Shown here piece after piece: positions 28,107 through 39,528 of a stretch of 55,257 nucleotides of DNA. Position 1 is the stretch's first letter; the number at the start of each line of letters is the position of its first letter. Origin of the DNA: Neoconidiobolus thromboides FSU 785 (Eukaryota; Entomophthoromycota; Entomophthoromycetes; Entomophthorales; Neoconidiobolaceae); the NCBI GenBank assembly GCA_025603075.1, contig MU626395.1:1-55257 (forward strand), read 5' to 3'. The translations under genes were made by a program, and so were the position numbers. The notes under the pieces were generated by a model. That model saw only the letters and a program-made list of their open reading frames with translations, did no database searches and had not been told where the DNA came from.

Positions 28107-30255
28107 ATGGATGCCTTCTTTTTGTTATCATCCGGCGCTAAATTTGATAAAAAGAGATTTAAGAAAGAAATAAATTTAATAAATGTAAATAGCATCAGCT
28201 TAATCTAATTCTTATTAATCCTTTTTTTAATAGTCGAAGGAGGATAGCGAAATAAAAAAAGGAGATGAATTACTGAGAGATAATGCTTTACCGAAAGAAT
28301 TGGATTTTTTCAATGATGAGAAACTAATAGAAAACGAGAACTCTAAGGTTAGCACCAAAGTGGGAATGATTATAGAGGAAGGTAAATATTATTATCACAT
28401 CTATTAATCATAGCTCAGATTATTGCTATTAGAAGCAGAACCTATAAAAAACAAAACTGAAGCCGCACAGTTTCGAAATAAAAACAGAATTAAAGTTTAT
28501 GGTACAGATGTACCTTACCCTATTCAATCATTTTCAGAATTGCTAAACAGGTAAAAAATATACTTAAATGTACAGCAATTAATATAAAAATATAAAAATG
28601 TAAAATAGGGAAAAGATGACAAGAAACTTAAAAAGAAGCATCAAGAGTTTACCATACAAAGATATAACACCAATTCAAATACAAGCAATTCCTGTTATCC
28701 TTGCAGTAATAATTAAATAAATTTTTAACTTCAATAAACTAATTTTTAGTCTCGCGATTTACTCGCATGTGCTCCAACTGGAACTGGAAAAACAATGGCA
28801 TTTGCGATCCCTACACTTCAATTATTAGGAGCTCCAAGCAAAGAAGGTTATAGAGCAATAGTAATATCGCCAACTAGAGAGTTAGCTCGCCAAGTAATTT
28901 TTTAAGCTCAGTTTTAGAATAAATTACTTATTTTTTAGATTCAAAACCAATTTTTGAGATTAGCTGAAGGAACAAAGTTTAAAATTCAATTACTAACAAA
29001 AGCAACCGCATCCTCATTCAATCAGCCTGAGAAATCAAAACCAAAATTTGATGTATTAGTGACTACACCGTTACGCTTAGTAAAAGCTATTAAGGAAGAA
29101 AAAGTTGATTTGAGCAAGTAAAATTAGTTAAAATTAATTTTTAATCAATAGTAACATAATATTATTAGAGTTATACAATTAGTTTTTGATGAAGCAGACA
29201 AGCTGTTTGAAATGAATTTTATTGAGCAAATTGATGAAATAATTGCTGCATGTACATCACCTGAGTTACGTAAAGCTATGTTTTCTGCAACTATACCCGC
29301 AGGAGTAGAAAAATTAGCCACGACAATTATGCATGATGCTGTACGTATAGTTGTTGGAAATAAGTATGCCTTTTTTAATTCGATTATACTCTACTAATAT
29401 TTTTTAAAGAGATGGGGCAACAGAAATTATCGATCAAAAGCTTGTGTATTGTGGTCAAGAAAATGGGAAGTTAATCGCATTAAGACGCCTGATTAAAGAA
29501 GGAATTGAGCCACCAGCATTGATATTCGTTCAATCTGTTGAAAGAGCCAAGCAGTTATACAAAGAATTAGCCTATGACAATATTCACTTGGATGTAATAC
29601 ATGCAGAAAAAACACAAAGTCAAGTAATGAATTACATTATAATACGACAGTAATACTTATATCTTTTAGCGTGATACAATTATCTCTAGATTTAGAAAAG
29701 GAGAAATTTGGGTATTAATATGTACTGATTTAATGGGTAGAGGATTAGATTTCAAAGGAGTTAATTTAGTAATAAACTATGATTTCCCTCAGACTATTCA
29801 GTCATATGTGCACAGAATCGGGAGAACCGGAAGAGCAGGAAGAACTGGAAAGGCAGTTACCTATTTTACTGATATTGATGCAGAATATTTAAGAAGGTAA
29901 TTAATTTATATTTAAATTGTATCGATCTAAAAAAAACTAGTGTTGCGAATGTGATGAAATCATCAGGATGCGAAGTACCAGAATGGATGCTCCAATTAAA
30001 AAAGGCTAGGTAAATGAATATAAACAAATTAATATTGATGAATCTAAAATAACCTTAAATTTAGTAAAAATGATAGAATAAAAATGAAGCATGTTGCTTT
30101 AAAAAGAGATGACATTTCTGGTCAAAGTACTTTTGACAGAAGAGCCAAAGCTAAAAAGAGGTAATTTATAGTATAATAAAGGAAAATAAATGCTAAAACA
30201 AACAATTTCCAGAAACATTATAAAGAACTCAAAAGAGACAAACCCAGAAAAGTAA
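28107..30255 (+). CDS. ROK1: DEAD-box RNA helicase ROK1 (DDX52 family)
   Basis: About ten exons. The N-terminus [18 protein letters not shown] matches the Rok1/DDX52 start. The Q motif is followed by [11 protein letters not shown]. Motif I is APTGTGKT, Ia SPTRELARQ, Ib [19 protein letters not shown] (DEAD) and [11 protein letters not shown]. Motif IV is [29 protein letters not shown] and [17 protein letters not shown]. The C-terminal tail reads LKRDDISGQ...[12 protein letters not shown], as in Rok1. The final splice that keeps the frame gives a stop at 30253-30255; a different acceptor would extend it to 30272. Rok1 acts in the nucleolus in early 18S rRNA maturation, releasing snR30 in yeast. 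Confidence 0.93.
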
Positions 30256-30566
30256 ATTATTTTAGAAAATAAACATAGAATAAACGTAAATTGTTTTTTT
30301 AACTATGAAAATAATTATTTCGATGCTTTTTATAAACATTTGCATTCTTTTATTATTATATCTTCGACTATAAATCAACCAAATTTCATTTATGTAGTTT
30401 TTAATTATTTATAAAAGTTAAAATGTTATTCTTATAGATCAATATTAATTAGAGGAAATATTTAAAATTTAAGTTAAATGTAAATTAATTATTACTATAC
30501 TTGTTGTAATCTAAGAATATATATAAAATATATGAATAGCTAAGGTATAAAGGCTATAATCTGCTA

Positions 30567-30670
30567 TATGAGGATGGCTTTTTAGTTTCATTACTTTTTC
30601 CACCTTTTAAGCGTTATTTGAGTGGAAACATTGTTAGTAAAATTGTTAAGCAAAAAAATACATGCCCATA
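30567..30670 (-). mobile_element. Hairpin MITE, copy 8
   Basis: Reverse copy beginning TATGAGGATGGCTTTTTAG. The core is TTTTAAGCGTTATTTGAGTGG and the end TACATGCCCATA. Flanked by TA on both sides. Confidence 0.85.
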
Positions 30671-30777
30671 TCATCTCTATTTGTATATTTTAAAAAAATA
30701 AAATTAGATTTTAATTGAAAATACTAAATTTGACTATTTTCATTTCCTAAATATTTTAAGTAAAAGTTTAAACTTCA

Positions 30778-30805
30778 TTTTGATTTTGATTTTGATTTTG
30801 ATTTT
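30778..30805. repeat. (TTTTGA)n microsatellite
   Basis: Four to five tandem copies of TTTTGA in intergenic DNA. Confidence 0.85.
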
Positions 30806-31331
30806 ATTTAAAGATATTAATTATATAACTAGTTTATTAATATATAAATTTTATTAACTTTTAAAGTTAATCCAACATTTGAAAATTGAAGCAATAGTTA
30901 TATTCATACATTTATTAAAAAGTAGTGAATCCCCAACAACACTAATCCCCAAAATGAGATTCATCCAATAATACAACCAAATTTTGATCACTTGACTGAT
31001 TTGAAAATATTTGACCAATCGGTTAATTGTAAGTTACTAAGTCAAAAATAATTGGTCTAATTGTTTCAATTCATTTAATTTCCATATTAGATAATAATAT
31101 CCTAATTTCATGTCTTTAAGTAGCTAAACATCCAATCAGATTCTTATAAATAGATGGAGTAACGTAGCTTACCCAATCTACTAAAAACCGTCACCTCAGA
31201 TCAGAATTAACATATTTTAACAATTTTTAAATTACTCTAATAATTCATTAAACAACTTACATTAAGGTTATCAAAAAGATTTTAAAATAAAGCACATTTG
31301 TATATATTCCTTTTAAAAGCAAATTTTCATA

Positions 31332-32844
31332 ATGTCTTCCCTCAATTCCGGCTCCTCTAGAATTAATAATGGTAATAAAATATAATCCGTTTTTATACTA
31401 AAACTGACCTTGAAAGGGATGGTGACCTCTCCTTATGTAGTGAAAGTTAATGTCCATTCTAAAGCAGGAGAAAGCTTTGAACTCTCATATAATAAAACCG
31501 CAGCTGTTGGTAACGGTTCATTTGGAGTTGTTTATCATGCACGTATTTCTGAAACAAACGAAGAAGTGGCAATTAAGAAAGTATTACAAGACAAGCGCTT
31601 TAAGGTAACTTTTATCAAAAGATATTTTAAAATAATCTTAGATCCGTAGAATCGTGAACTACAAATCATGCGACTTATAAATCATCCTAACATTGTTGAC
31701 TTAAAATATTATTTTTATACCAACGGCAAAAAAGTAAACTTAAGAGCTAACCTTTTACTACTTTATTTTTAACTATTCAAATAGAAAGATGAAATTTATT
31801 TGAGCTTGATCCTTGAGTTTATGCCTGAAACTATTTATCGCGCCTCGAGGAACTTTGTTAGAGCTAGAGAACTTATGCCACTTATCCTTGTGAAGCTTTA
31901 TACTTATCAAATTGTTAGATCATTGATTTATATACATAGTATGGGTATCTGTCATCGTGATATTAAACCACAAAATATTCTTTTGGATGCAAAAAGCGGG
32001 GTTTTGAAATTATGTGATTTTGGAAGGTACTTTAGTATACAAATTAAAGAATTAATATTAATATTTAGTGCTAAAGTACTTACTAAAGGTGAACCCAATG
32101 TAGCATATATATGCTCTCGTTACTATCGTGCCCCTGAACTGGTTTTTGGAGCAACAGCTTACACTACTAAGATAGGTAATAAAATGATTAAATTAATAAA
32201 TTAATAAATTTAGTAAATTTTATTAGATGTATGGTCAACCGGTTGTGTTATGGCAGAGTTAATGCTTGGACGCCCCTTATTCCCTGGTGATACTGGTTTA
32301 GATCAATTAATTGAAATTATAAAAGTCCTTGGAACTCCAACCCATGAACAAGTAATGGCAATGAATCCAAATTATTTGGAACATCGATTCCCACAAATCC
32401 AACGTAAACCATTTTCAAGGGTAAAGTGATATATAGATATAAAATATTATACTTATATATATAGGTGCTTTCCAATTATCCTAATGCCAATTTGGCATTT
32501 GATTTGTTGGAAAAAATGCTCGTTTATGATCCAAAGGAACGTATTTCTGCTGTTGAAGCATTAGCACATCCATTTTTTGATGAACTTCGTCAACCTGATT
32601 TAAAACTTCCAACTGGAACTGCAATACCCAATTTGTTTAATTTTACGGCACAAGGTATAATCCATGACTAAATTTTATTAAATATATACTAATATTATTA
32701 GAACTTTCGGTTCAACCTGAATTAATAAGTAAGATTGTCCCATCTTATGCTGAACAAAGTGTGCTTCGTTCCTTAGGAATAAGTGATTTTTCTCAATTTC
32801 AGCCAATTCCACACCAACAAATGCGTGTTGCTTCTTTAGGTTAA
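31332..32844 (+). CDS. GSK3: Glycogen synthase kinase 3 family Ser/Thr kinase
   Basis: Spliced from about nine exons to roughly 390 residues. The Gly-rich loop is [12 protein letters not shown] and the catalytic Lys lies in [21 protein letters not shown]. The catalytic loop is [12 protein letters not shown] and the Mg loop is DFGSAK (assembled over an intron). The activation loop carries the GSK3-specific Tyr and substrate-priming pocket, [17 protein letters not shown]. Then [21 protein letters not shown] and the C-lobe ending [26 protein letters not shown]. The first exon is short ([14 protein letters not shown]). GSK3 kinases are constitutively active unless inhibited and phosphorylate primed substrates. 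Fungal members act in stress response, meiosis and protein turnover. A PHHQQM-type Gln-rich tail ends the protein. Confidence 0.95.
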
Positions 32845-33313
32845 ATCTAATATATAATTAACTTATTTTAACCTAATTTAAAATAACCTTAATTTCGGGT
32901 TATGTTTTCCTCAACTTTTTTATATTCCTTAGAGCCATTTAAATTTGGTATTATATATTTTAATATCATCATATAATTGTGGATCATAAACTTTAAAAAA
33001 TTTACTATTTATTATTTTATTTTTATTTATTTATACTATTTATAATACTATTATTAATAAATTGACTTTAGTATTGAAACTTTATGCATAGAAACTTAGA
33101 GTTTTTTAGAATTCAAACTACATTTGTAATTCTATTTACATCAATCACATCAAACTAAATTATAGATCATACTACTTCATAAATTTTAATTAGAGTATAC
33201 TTAATATTAATTTTTATGTTAAACAAAAAGTCTACTCATTTGATTTTTATTAATTTACACATAAAAATCTATTCCTTTTTTATGCTATTTTTTGTCGTTA
33301 ATATAATAATATA
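32845..33313. other. Convergent 3' spacer
   Basis: About 470 bp of AT-rich DNA between the convergent GSK3 and TOM40 coding ends. Nothing beyond poly(A)-type signals is visible. Confidence 0.5.
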
Positions 33314-34459
33314 TTAAATCTGGAAGCGTACTCCAAACCCAAATTTACTTGCTCCTTTAAGATGGTCAAGCTCTGCTGATAGAGTTAAACTAAGAGGTGG
33401 TACAATATGTTCTTCCAAAACAGTAGAAACTTTTCCGGTAGTGTCAATAGAGGTACGCATAGTGGCAGCACTAAATTCGAATTTTGTTCCTAAAGTACAA
33501 ATAGCGTCCCTTTTACCTTGAGCTGCAATAATTTGAAGATCAACACCAGTTTCAGCCATTTCACTAACCTTATGGAAATAGCTAGCTTGAAGCATACCTT
33601 GATCCATCACTTGAGCAGTTAAAATGGATTCTGGCGTTGCATATTTTGCTGTAAAAGATAAAGATGAATCTTCCATCTCTTTACTAGTACGTTGGAATAA
33701 AGCTTCTGAACCTAAAGCTAAGTTTTTTGTAATTGATTGTAAGTAACTGACAAGAAAAATTCCTGTTGAATCAGAAACAGAAGGATTAATAGCTTTAATA
33801 TTTAAAGCATTATCTGGACCGGCATAATCACTTTCAAGTTGAAGCATAGATTGTTGTACATTTAAACCTGTCTAAATAAATAGTTAAAATTATAAAAGTA
33901 TACTGATAAATATTTTATACCTGAAGGAAGGCTTTTGCTTTTAATCCATTTCCTAAAATATAATGTAAACGTCCGCTAAAATTATATTCATTATCAACTG
34001 AAGTTTGAGCGAAAACCTAAAATAATTTAAAAAAAAAAGAAATAGAGAATTAAAAAAAAGTACATTTTCATCAGAATAAACACCAATAAAATTATATGAT
34101 GAAGGCATTTGTGAAGATCCCAAAGTAAAAGAGTTATTTACTTGAAGATGATTACTAAAGGCCTTAATAAACTCGAAGCTTCCGCCTTCAATTAAAAAGT
34201 TTGAAGGTAAAACATCTAGGTGGTAAAAGATAAGTAAAAGAAGCGATTATAAAATTTTAAGATTACTTTTTACTTCACGATGTAATTCTTCATATACTCC
34301 TGGATTAGGTAAATTTAAGTTTGATTTGAAAGCATTTAATTTTTCTAATGCATTAAGTGGATTAATGGAATCCCAGAATGTTTTTGGTCTAATAGCTTCA
34401 TTTACAATTGGATTAAGTTCCTTAGGTAAACTTCCTAATGACGACGATGGACTACTCAT
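33314..34459 (-). CDS. TOM40: TOM40, channel of the mitochondrial outer-membrane translocase
   Basis: Five exons, about 330 residues. Begins with a soluble Ser/Pro-rich N-terminus, followed by the signature NLPNPGVYEELHREVKDVLPSNFLIEGGSFEF (read across the first intron). FIKAFSNHLQVNNSFTLG and MPSSYNFIGVYSDENV follow. The rest is an alternating polar/hydrophobic beta-barrel ending DHLKGASKFGFGVRFQI, with the C-terminal beta-signal polar-x-Gly-xx-hydrophobic pattern. The motifs distinguish it from VDAC, its distant relative. TOM40 forms the general import pore. The start ATG lies 9 bp from a 19-bp sequence that recurs near position 90. Confidence 0.93.
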
Positions 34460-35456
34460 TTTATATATTAAGCGAAGTTTTTAAAAATCTCTTGAATAGA
34501 GCTTTCGTCTTAATTAGTAAAATAGTAATAGTAATTCGAAGCTGCTAATAATCCAAAATAAATTTTATGGGATTAATCATTTGACCAATAAATTATTGTC
34601 TTATATTTATGTAAAATGATAACAAAATAAAATTGGATAATAATATATATAGCATACAGTAGAGTACAAATATGAACTCATTATAAGTTAAAAGTTGATA
34701 AGTTAAAGCTAGATTTAAAGAATATCGTTGGCATTTACAAGTTATCTTTTATCGCTTTATTTGTTATGAAACTATATATACAGAGATAGCACTAAGCATA
34801 ATTTTATATTTCTCAAATATTACACTTTTTAACAAATGAGAGTGTTTTTTTGGCTTCATTATTTTTTCTATTTTTTAAGCGCTATTTAAGCGGAAAATTT
34901 GTTAGTAGAATTCTTAAACACAAAAATACATCTCCAAATAGTGTTTTTATAATTTATTTTAATGTATTTAAATTAAACTATTAATTATAAAAAAATACTT
35001 TGGAAGTTGTGAACTTAATTATTTTTAATGTATGTAATGATAAACAAATAACTGAACAAAGCAGTTAAAGTTGAACAATCAAAACTAGTAAAATAGAACT
35101 ATAAATTTGATTATAATTAAGCTATACCAACAAAATTAATTATTTATAGTATGTTTCAATATTATAATTTCCAATTAACATCAATTCACTATTATCAGTA
35201 TTAACTATGAAATACTGAAGCTAGTAAATTACAATTATGATTTTGGTTATAATTAAGCTATACTAACAAATTAATTATTTGCAGTATAGTAGAATAGAGT
35301 ACTTTAAAATTAACATTAATTACTATAATAGATATTAATTATTGAAGCTTAAGTTTTTAAAATTAGATAATATAAAATTATTGTCAATCAAATGTTACAT
35401 TAATTTATTAAAAGAAATCAATCAATACTATCAAGGACTGTAATACTCTTGTATTA
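34460..35456. other. Intergenic region with a MITE
   Basis: About 1 kb upstream of TOM40 and downstream of the micropeptide gene. Contains MITE copy 9 (34835-34940). From about 35085 to 35350 there are two related AT-rich segments with a shared run similar to AATTAAGCTATACcAACAAA (near 35116 and 35260), probably an old local duplication. Confidence 0.45.
34835..34940 (-). mobile_element. Hairpin MITE, copy 9
   Basis: Reverse copy. It begins AATGAGAGTGTTTTTTTGGC, has an intact core TTTTAAGCGCTATTTAAGCGG and ends TACATCTCCAAATA. The termini have diverged but the core is well preserved. Confidence 0.8.
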
Positions 35457-35567
35457 TTAAGGCATTCTTCTTTCCTCGTATGGTTGAGGTAAGGCTAAAG
35501 CTAGGACTAGTAAAGTTAAAGTTACTAAAAGGTAACTCTTTTTGATAATGAATTTCTTGGCGGCCAT
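35457..35567 (-). CDS. Candidate secreted micropeptide (36 aa)
   Basis: ATG (35565-35567) to TAA (35457-35459), a single exon of 36 codons. The product is almost wholly a textbook signal peptide: a basic n-region (MAAKKFIIKKSY), a Leu/Val/Thr core (LLVTLTLLVLALA), then a short mature part LPQPYEERRMP after a likely ALA cleavage site. Codon usage is less AT-biased than its surroundings. A TATAAAAG box lies 58 bp upstream of the ATG and an AGGGG (STRE-type) element about 80 bp upstream, suggesting a strong, perhaps stress-responsive promoter. A small hairpin (TAATAC...GTATTA) follows the stop. Too short for default gene callers. No family recognised; a secreted peptide signal or wall-associated peptide is conceivable. 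Confidence 0.55.
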   Translation of the reverse strand: MAAKKFIIKKSYLLVTLTLLVLALALPQPYEERRMP

Positions 35568-36355
35568 AATATTAAGTAAGTTAATTGTTTAATTTTTTAT
35601 TTAACTTTTAGCTTTTCACTTTCTCTTTTATACTTTTTCTTAATCCCCTTTTCGTACTTTTGTTACCCCATTCTTTTTAACTTTAACTAAAATCAGCTAA
35701 CTTGATGTGGAGTTGGTTTTTATTTTTATATATTAAGCAAAATCTATTAAACACGTGGAATCTTTTGTTACAAAACAAGTAATAAAAGAAGCTTATATTT
35801 TATATAAAGTGTATGTTTGAGAATTAAATCTAGACTATTTTTATTTGATTTAATTATTACTATTAACAACTATTATTATTTATAAGTTAATAATGTTTGA
35901 TGTTGACTTTGGGTATAAATTAAAGCATGTCAAATGCTCATCAAAAATGAATGTATCAAATAACAATTATTAAATAAATATTAAAGTAATGATGATTAAA
36001 ATAAATATTAGTAATATAAACAGATAGTAGAACCATTATAATAAATAATATATAATCCTTCAATAAAGTAATTAAAGAAATGAAAAAACATGATATATAC
36101 ACACTCCTCTTTATTTTGTTTTGGGTAGTTTTAAATTTATAGAAAAAAAGATCATTTATTAGTATAATTAATAATGTAAAAAACAAGTAACTAATTTATT
36201 AAAGTAATACTTTTATAACTGAATATAGATATGTTTGATTTATTCGTACATTAAATTTATAAGCAACCAAGTATTATATATATTGACATATTAAATTATA
36301 ATAACTAAATAAATGTTGACTTTATTTGATAAAAATAGACTTTTGTTCATGAATA
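35568..36355. other. Gene-free spacer
   Basis: Holds the micropeptide promoter (to about 35700) and then AT-rich DNA to the PEX7 stop. A 76-codon minus-strand frame (35956-36186) is Ile/Leu/Phe-rich from AT bias and is not called. Confidence 0.5.
35625..35632 (-). promoter_or_regulatory. TATA box of the micropeptide gene
   Basis: TATAAAAG on the minus strand, 58 bp upstream of the ATG at 35567. About 13 bp further upstream is AAGGGGATT (35643-35651), containing an AGGGG stress-response-type element. Confidence 0.5.
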
Positions 36356-37489
36356 TTAAGGCAATTTTAATAAATGAACTTGCTCATCCCATGCACAAGT
36401 TGCTAATAAACTTGGAATATATAAATTAAAGTCAATTCCCATAGCAAATTCCCTATGCGCATCATGAACAAACACCATTGGGTTACCTTGAAGCTGGTCC
36501 AAATCCCATAGTCTTACTGTCATATCATAAGAAGAAGATGCTACTATATTTCCATGATGAGGAGAACAGCGCACTCTTCTAACTGCATATTGATGGCCCG
36601 CTAAATGTGCTATAGGCTGTCTTGGATTTCTTATGTCCCATAGTTTTATACTTTGGTCAGCCGACCCAGTAACTATTTGTCCTTGATTATATTTATTCCA
36701 ATCCATTGATAATACTTCATGGTCATGTGCTGGTATAGTTAATGTTGAATTAGGGACTTTTAAATCCCACACCTTTAATGAATGATCTCCACTAACAGAA
36801 GCAAATAAATCGGGGTCATAAGGGGACCAACTAGCTTCATATACACAACCACTGTGTTCTTTGAATGTTGCTATTGATACTGCTCTATCTGGCCTAAACT
36901 AATATAATTAATGATTAAATAGAAATAAACTGATAATTTATTTACCACTTTAATCGTTTTATCCCAAGAACAAGATAGAAATAAATCCTTTTTAATTAAA
37001 TTCCAATTCACACTAAAAACTTCTCTTTCGTGTTCCGACCAATTCATAATAGGAAAATCCTAAAATAAAATATTAGAAAATAAACAGGATATGAATTAAT
37101 TACATTTAGATTGGCATCCCATAGTTTTATACTACCATCACCACTGCATGTTATTAAATGGTTTTCATTTTCTTCACTCCAAGCAATGTCAAATAAACCA
37201 TCTTGTGTATCAAAGCTAAATAATTTATGCTAGATATCTTTTTTTTTTAAATTTATATCATTCTTTACATTTTCTCGATAACTATACCTTCGGGTGTATC
37301 AGCTAATAGAAATAATCGACCATTACCTACTAATCCAAAATTGGCAGAAGACGCTACCGCTAATTTATTTTCAAAGAATGGATTGAATTGCACCTATAAT
37401 TAGACTTATTAAATTAAATCAACTTGTATTTTAGATCTTTTATTTACTGAATAGCCATTAAATCCTTCTGTAACTAATTGTTTAAACAT
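36356..37489 (-). CDS. PEX7: PEX7, peroxisomal PTS2 receptor
   Basis: Five exons, about 310 residues, forming a WD40 propeller. The N-terminus [30 protein letters not shown] is the Pex7 signature. WD repeats include [84 protein letters not shown] and [11 protein letters not shown], and it ends [14 protein letters not shown]. Pex7 binds N-terminal PTS2 peptides in the cytosol and carries cargo to peroxisomes. Its presence implies the organism keeps the PTS2 import route. The first intron splits the signature after GYS. Confidence 0.94.
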
Positions 37490-37918
37490 TTAAAAAAGAC
37501 AAAATTTGATTTATTATAATAAAATTTTGATTTATTAACATTTGAAATTCTATTATAAAAATAAAGCTAGTTTAATTGGTTAATTTTCTGATTTTTGACT
37601 TTTGATTTCGTAACTATAAAACTTGAATATTTAATATCCTTGTTTATATAATCATACAATCATACAATTATACAATTGTATACTCTAAAAAGCTAAAATA
37701 ATTAAACAATTACTAAGAAAGTAATATACACTCTGATCTAAAGTTACTAAAATATTAGTTTCAAATTGTTCACGCTACTATTATTTAATATTTATTAAAA
37801 TTACAATGCTCCTTTAATTTAATTTTGATGAAGAATAAGCAAACATGAATTTATTTTTGGAAAATAAAAAGACCAATTTTATTTCAGTTTTATTTTTTAG
37901 ACTTTGACTTTTAATTTA
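37490..37918. promoter_or_regulatory. Divergent promoter region PEX7 / MTG2
   Basis: About 430 bp between two divergent starts. AT-rich, with ATACAATCATACAATTATACAATTG repeats near 37653-37680 (a run of ACAAT(C/T)AT units). No gene. Confidence 0.45.
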
Positions 37919-39294
37919 ATGATTTATTTAAGAAAACAATTAATAAGAAACTGTTTAAAATTCAATAAACAATTTTATTCATCAAAATACATTATTGGTA
38001 ATGATATATATAACAACGACTTTAATGACAACAACAATGAAGTCGTTTCAAAGGTAAGTTTAATATCATATTTTATTATTATTACTAACTTCAATTTAAT
38101 TTAAAGGGTGGTAGCTTTGTAGATTATAAATTAATTAAAGTGATGGGAGGTAATGGTGGAGATGGAACAGTGAGTTTCCATAGAGACAAAATTACTTCTT
38201 TTGGTCCACCTGATGGAGGGAACGGAGGGGAAGGGGGAAGTGTTTATTTTAAAGTAGATAAAAATGAAAGTACTTTGGCATCCCTCAAATATCGTTGTAG
38301 AGCAAAAGATGGTGTTAATGGCAAAGGAAAAGGTATGCATGGTCAAGCAGGAGAAGATCTATTTATAACTGTACCACTTGGAACGATCGTAAAAGAAGTA
38401 GACCCACCTAAAAGTGCCAATGTTTCTGAAAACTCGTTATTCAAAGGAAGTGATTTAACTAGTGAATACATAAATCAAGTAATGGAATTAGACGATGATA
38501 TGGCAAAATATTATAAAGTATATCCGGCGGCAAAACAAGACACTTTTGATTTTCCAGTACCAAGGCAAATAAAAGAAAATCAAAAAGAAAAGGTCAAGTT
38601 AGACTTGGATTTAAGAGAAGAAGGAAACTATATAATAGCGAATGGCGGGAAAGGTGGGTATGGAAATCCTCATTTCTCTACAAGAGATAGAAAATCAGCA
38701 ATGATAGCTGAAAGAGGGTTAGAAGGGGAAGTTAAATATTTAGAATTAGAACTAAAAACAATAGCGGATTGCGGTTTAGTAGGTATGCCTAATGCAGGCA
38801 AATCTACTTTTTTAGCAGCAGTATCAAATGCACATCCAAAGATTGCACCTTATCCATTTACAACTTTAAACCCACATTTGGGGACAATTGATTACTCTGA
38901 TTTTACACAAGTCACTATTGCAGATATTCCTGGTATAATCCCTGGAGCTCATATCAACAAGGGATTAGGACATACGTTTTTAAGGCACATAGAAAGATCC
39001 AAGATTTTGATATATATTATAGATGTATCTCAAAAGGATCCATTAAATGATTTAAATATACTTATTAATGAATTAGAACAGTATAAACAAGGATTAAGTA
39101 AAAAAGCATCGATTGTTATTGCAAATAAGTCTGATTTATCAAATAGTAACATATTAACTCATTTCAAAAATTCACTACCAAATAATATGCAAATGATACC
39201 AATTTCAGCCAAATATAAAAAAAATATTATTAAAGCAACAAATTTAATCAAAAGTTTAGTAAACAGTAATAAAAATAAAGAAATAGATTGTTAA
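37919..39294 (+). CDS. MTG2: Mitochondrial Obg-type GTPase MTG2
   Basis: Two exons, 37919..38053 and 38107..39294, give 440 residues. The ATG at 37919 opens a mitochondrial presequence (MIYLRKQLIRNCLKFNKQFYSS). The glycine-rich Obg fold (GGNGGDGTVSFHRDK, PDGGNGGEGGSVYF, GKGMHGQAGEDLFITVPLGTI) is interrupted by an insert of about 80 residues rich in charged residues, then resumes at GGKGGYGNPHF. G motifs: G1 GMPNAGKST, G2 PFTTLNPHLG, G3 DIPGIIPGAHINKGLG, G4 NKSD, G5 ISAK. It is a late assembly factor of the mitochondrial large ribosomal subunit. The insert within the Obg fold is longer than in bacterial Obg, where this link is short. Confidence 0.94.
38054..38106 (+). other. Intron of MTG2 with canonical branch site
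   Basis: 53 bp, GTAAGT donor, a perfect TACTAAC branch site and TTAAAG acceptor. It is a clean model for splice signals in this genome. Confidence 0.9.
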
Positions 39295-39528
39295 TATTTA
39301 TTTAAATAAAAGCATAGACTATTATTTCTTATTTTCAGTTACATTTTTAACCTTTTAATAGTTAAGAAAATAAGTGAATTTATAAAAACTATCTTTTGAC
39401 ATAGGGATGCTTAGTAAAAAATAAATCCATTTAAAGCTGAAGGAATTATTCTTAAACATTTAAATAAAATTTAATGATTAAAATGATTTGATATTAAATA
39501 GTAAGAGCATGTTTGATACAAAGCAATG
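39295..39528. other. Convergent 3' spacer with possible MITE scrap
   Basis: 234 bp between the convergent MTG2 and kinase ends. ATAGGGATGCTTAG near 39402 and GAATTATTCTTAAACATT near 39441 resemble the two ends of the hairpin MITE, but the body is missing. Called only as a possible remnant. Confidence 0.35.

Larger units (their letters stand above)
30256..31331. other. Intergenic region with a MITE
   Basis: About 1.1 kb between ROK1 and GSK3. Contains MITE copy 8 (30567-30670) and a TTTTGA hexamer repeat (30778-30805). The last 200 bp are the GSK3 promoter and leader. No other gene seen. Confidence 0.5.

Noticed and set aside
35956-36186. 76-codon hydrophobic frame
   Set aside because: It looks like a membrane protein only because AT-rich codons encode Ile, Leu and Phe. 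No start context or family match.
37200-37300. Possible frameshift in PEX7
   Set aside because: It resolves as an ordinary intron with a TTTTTTTT tract; the joined protein matches the family.
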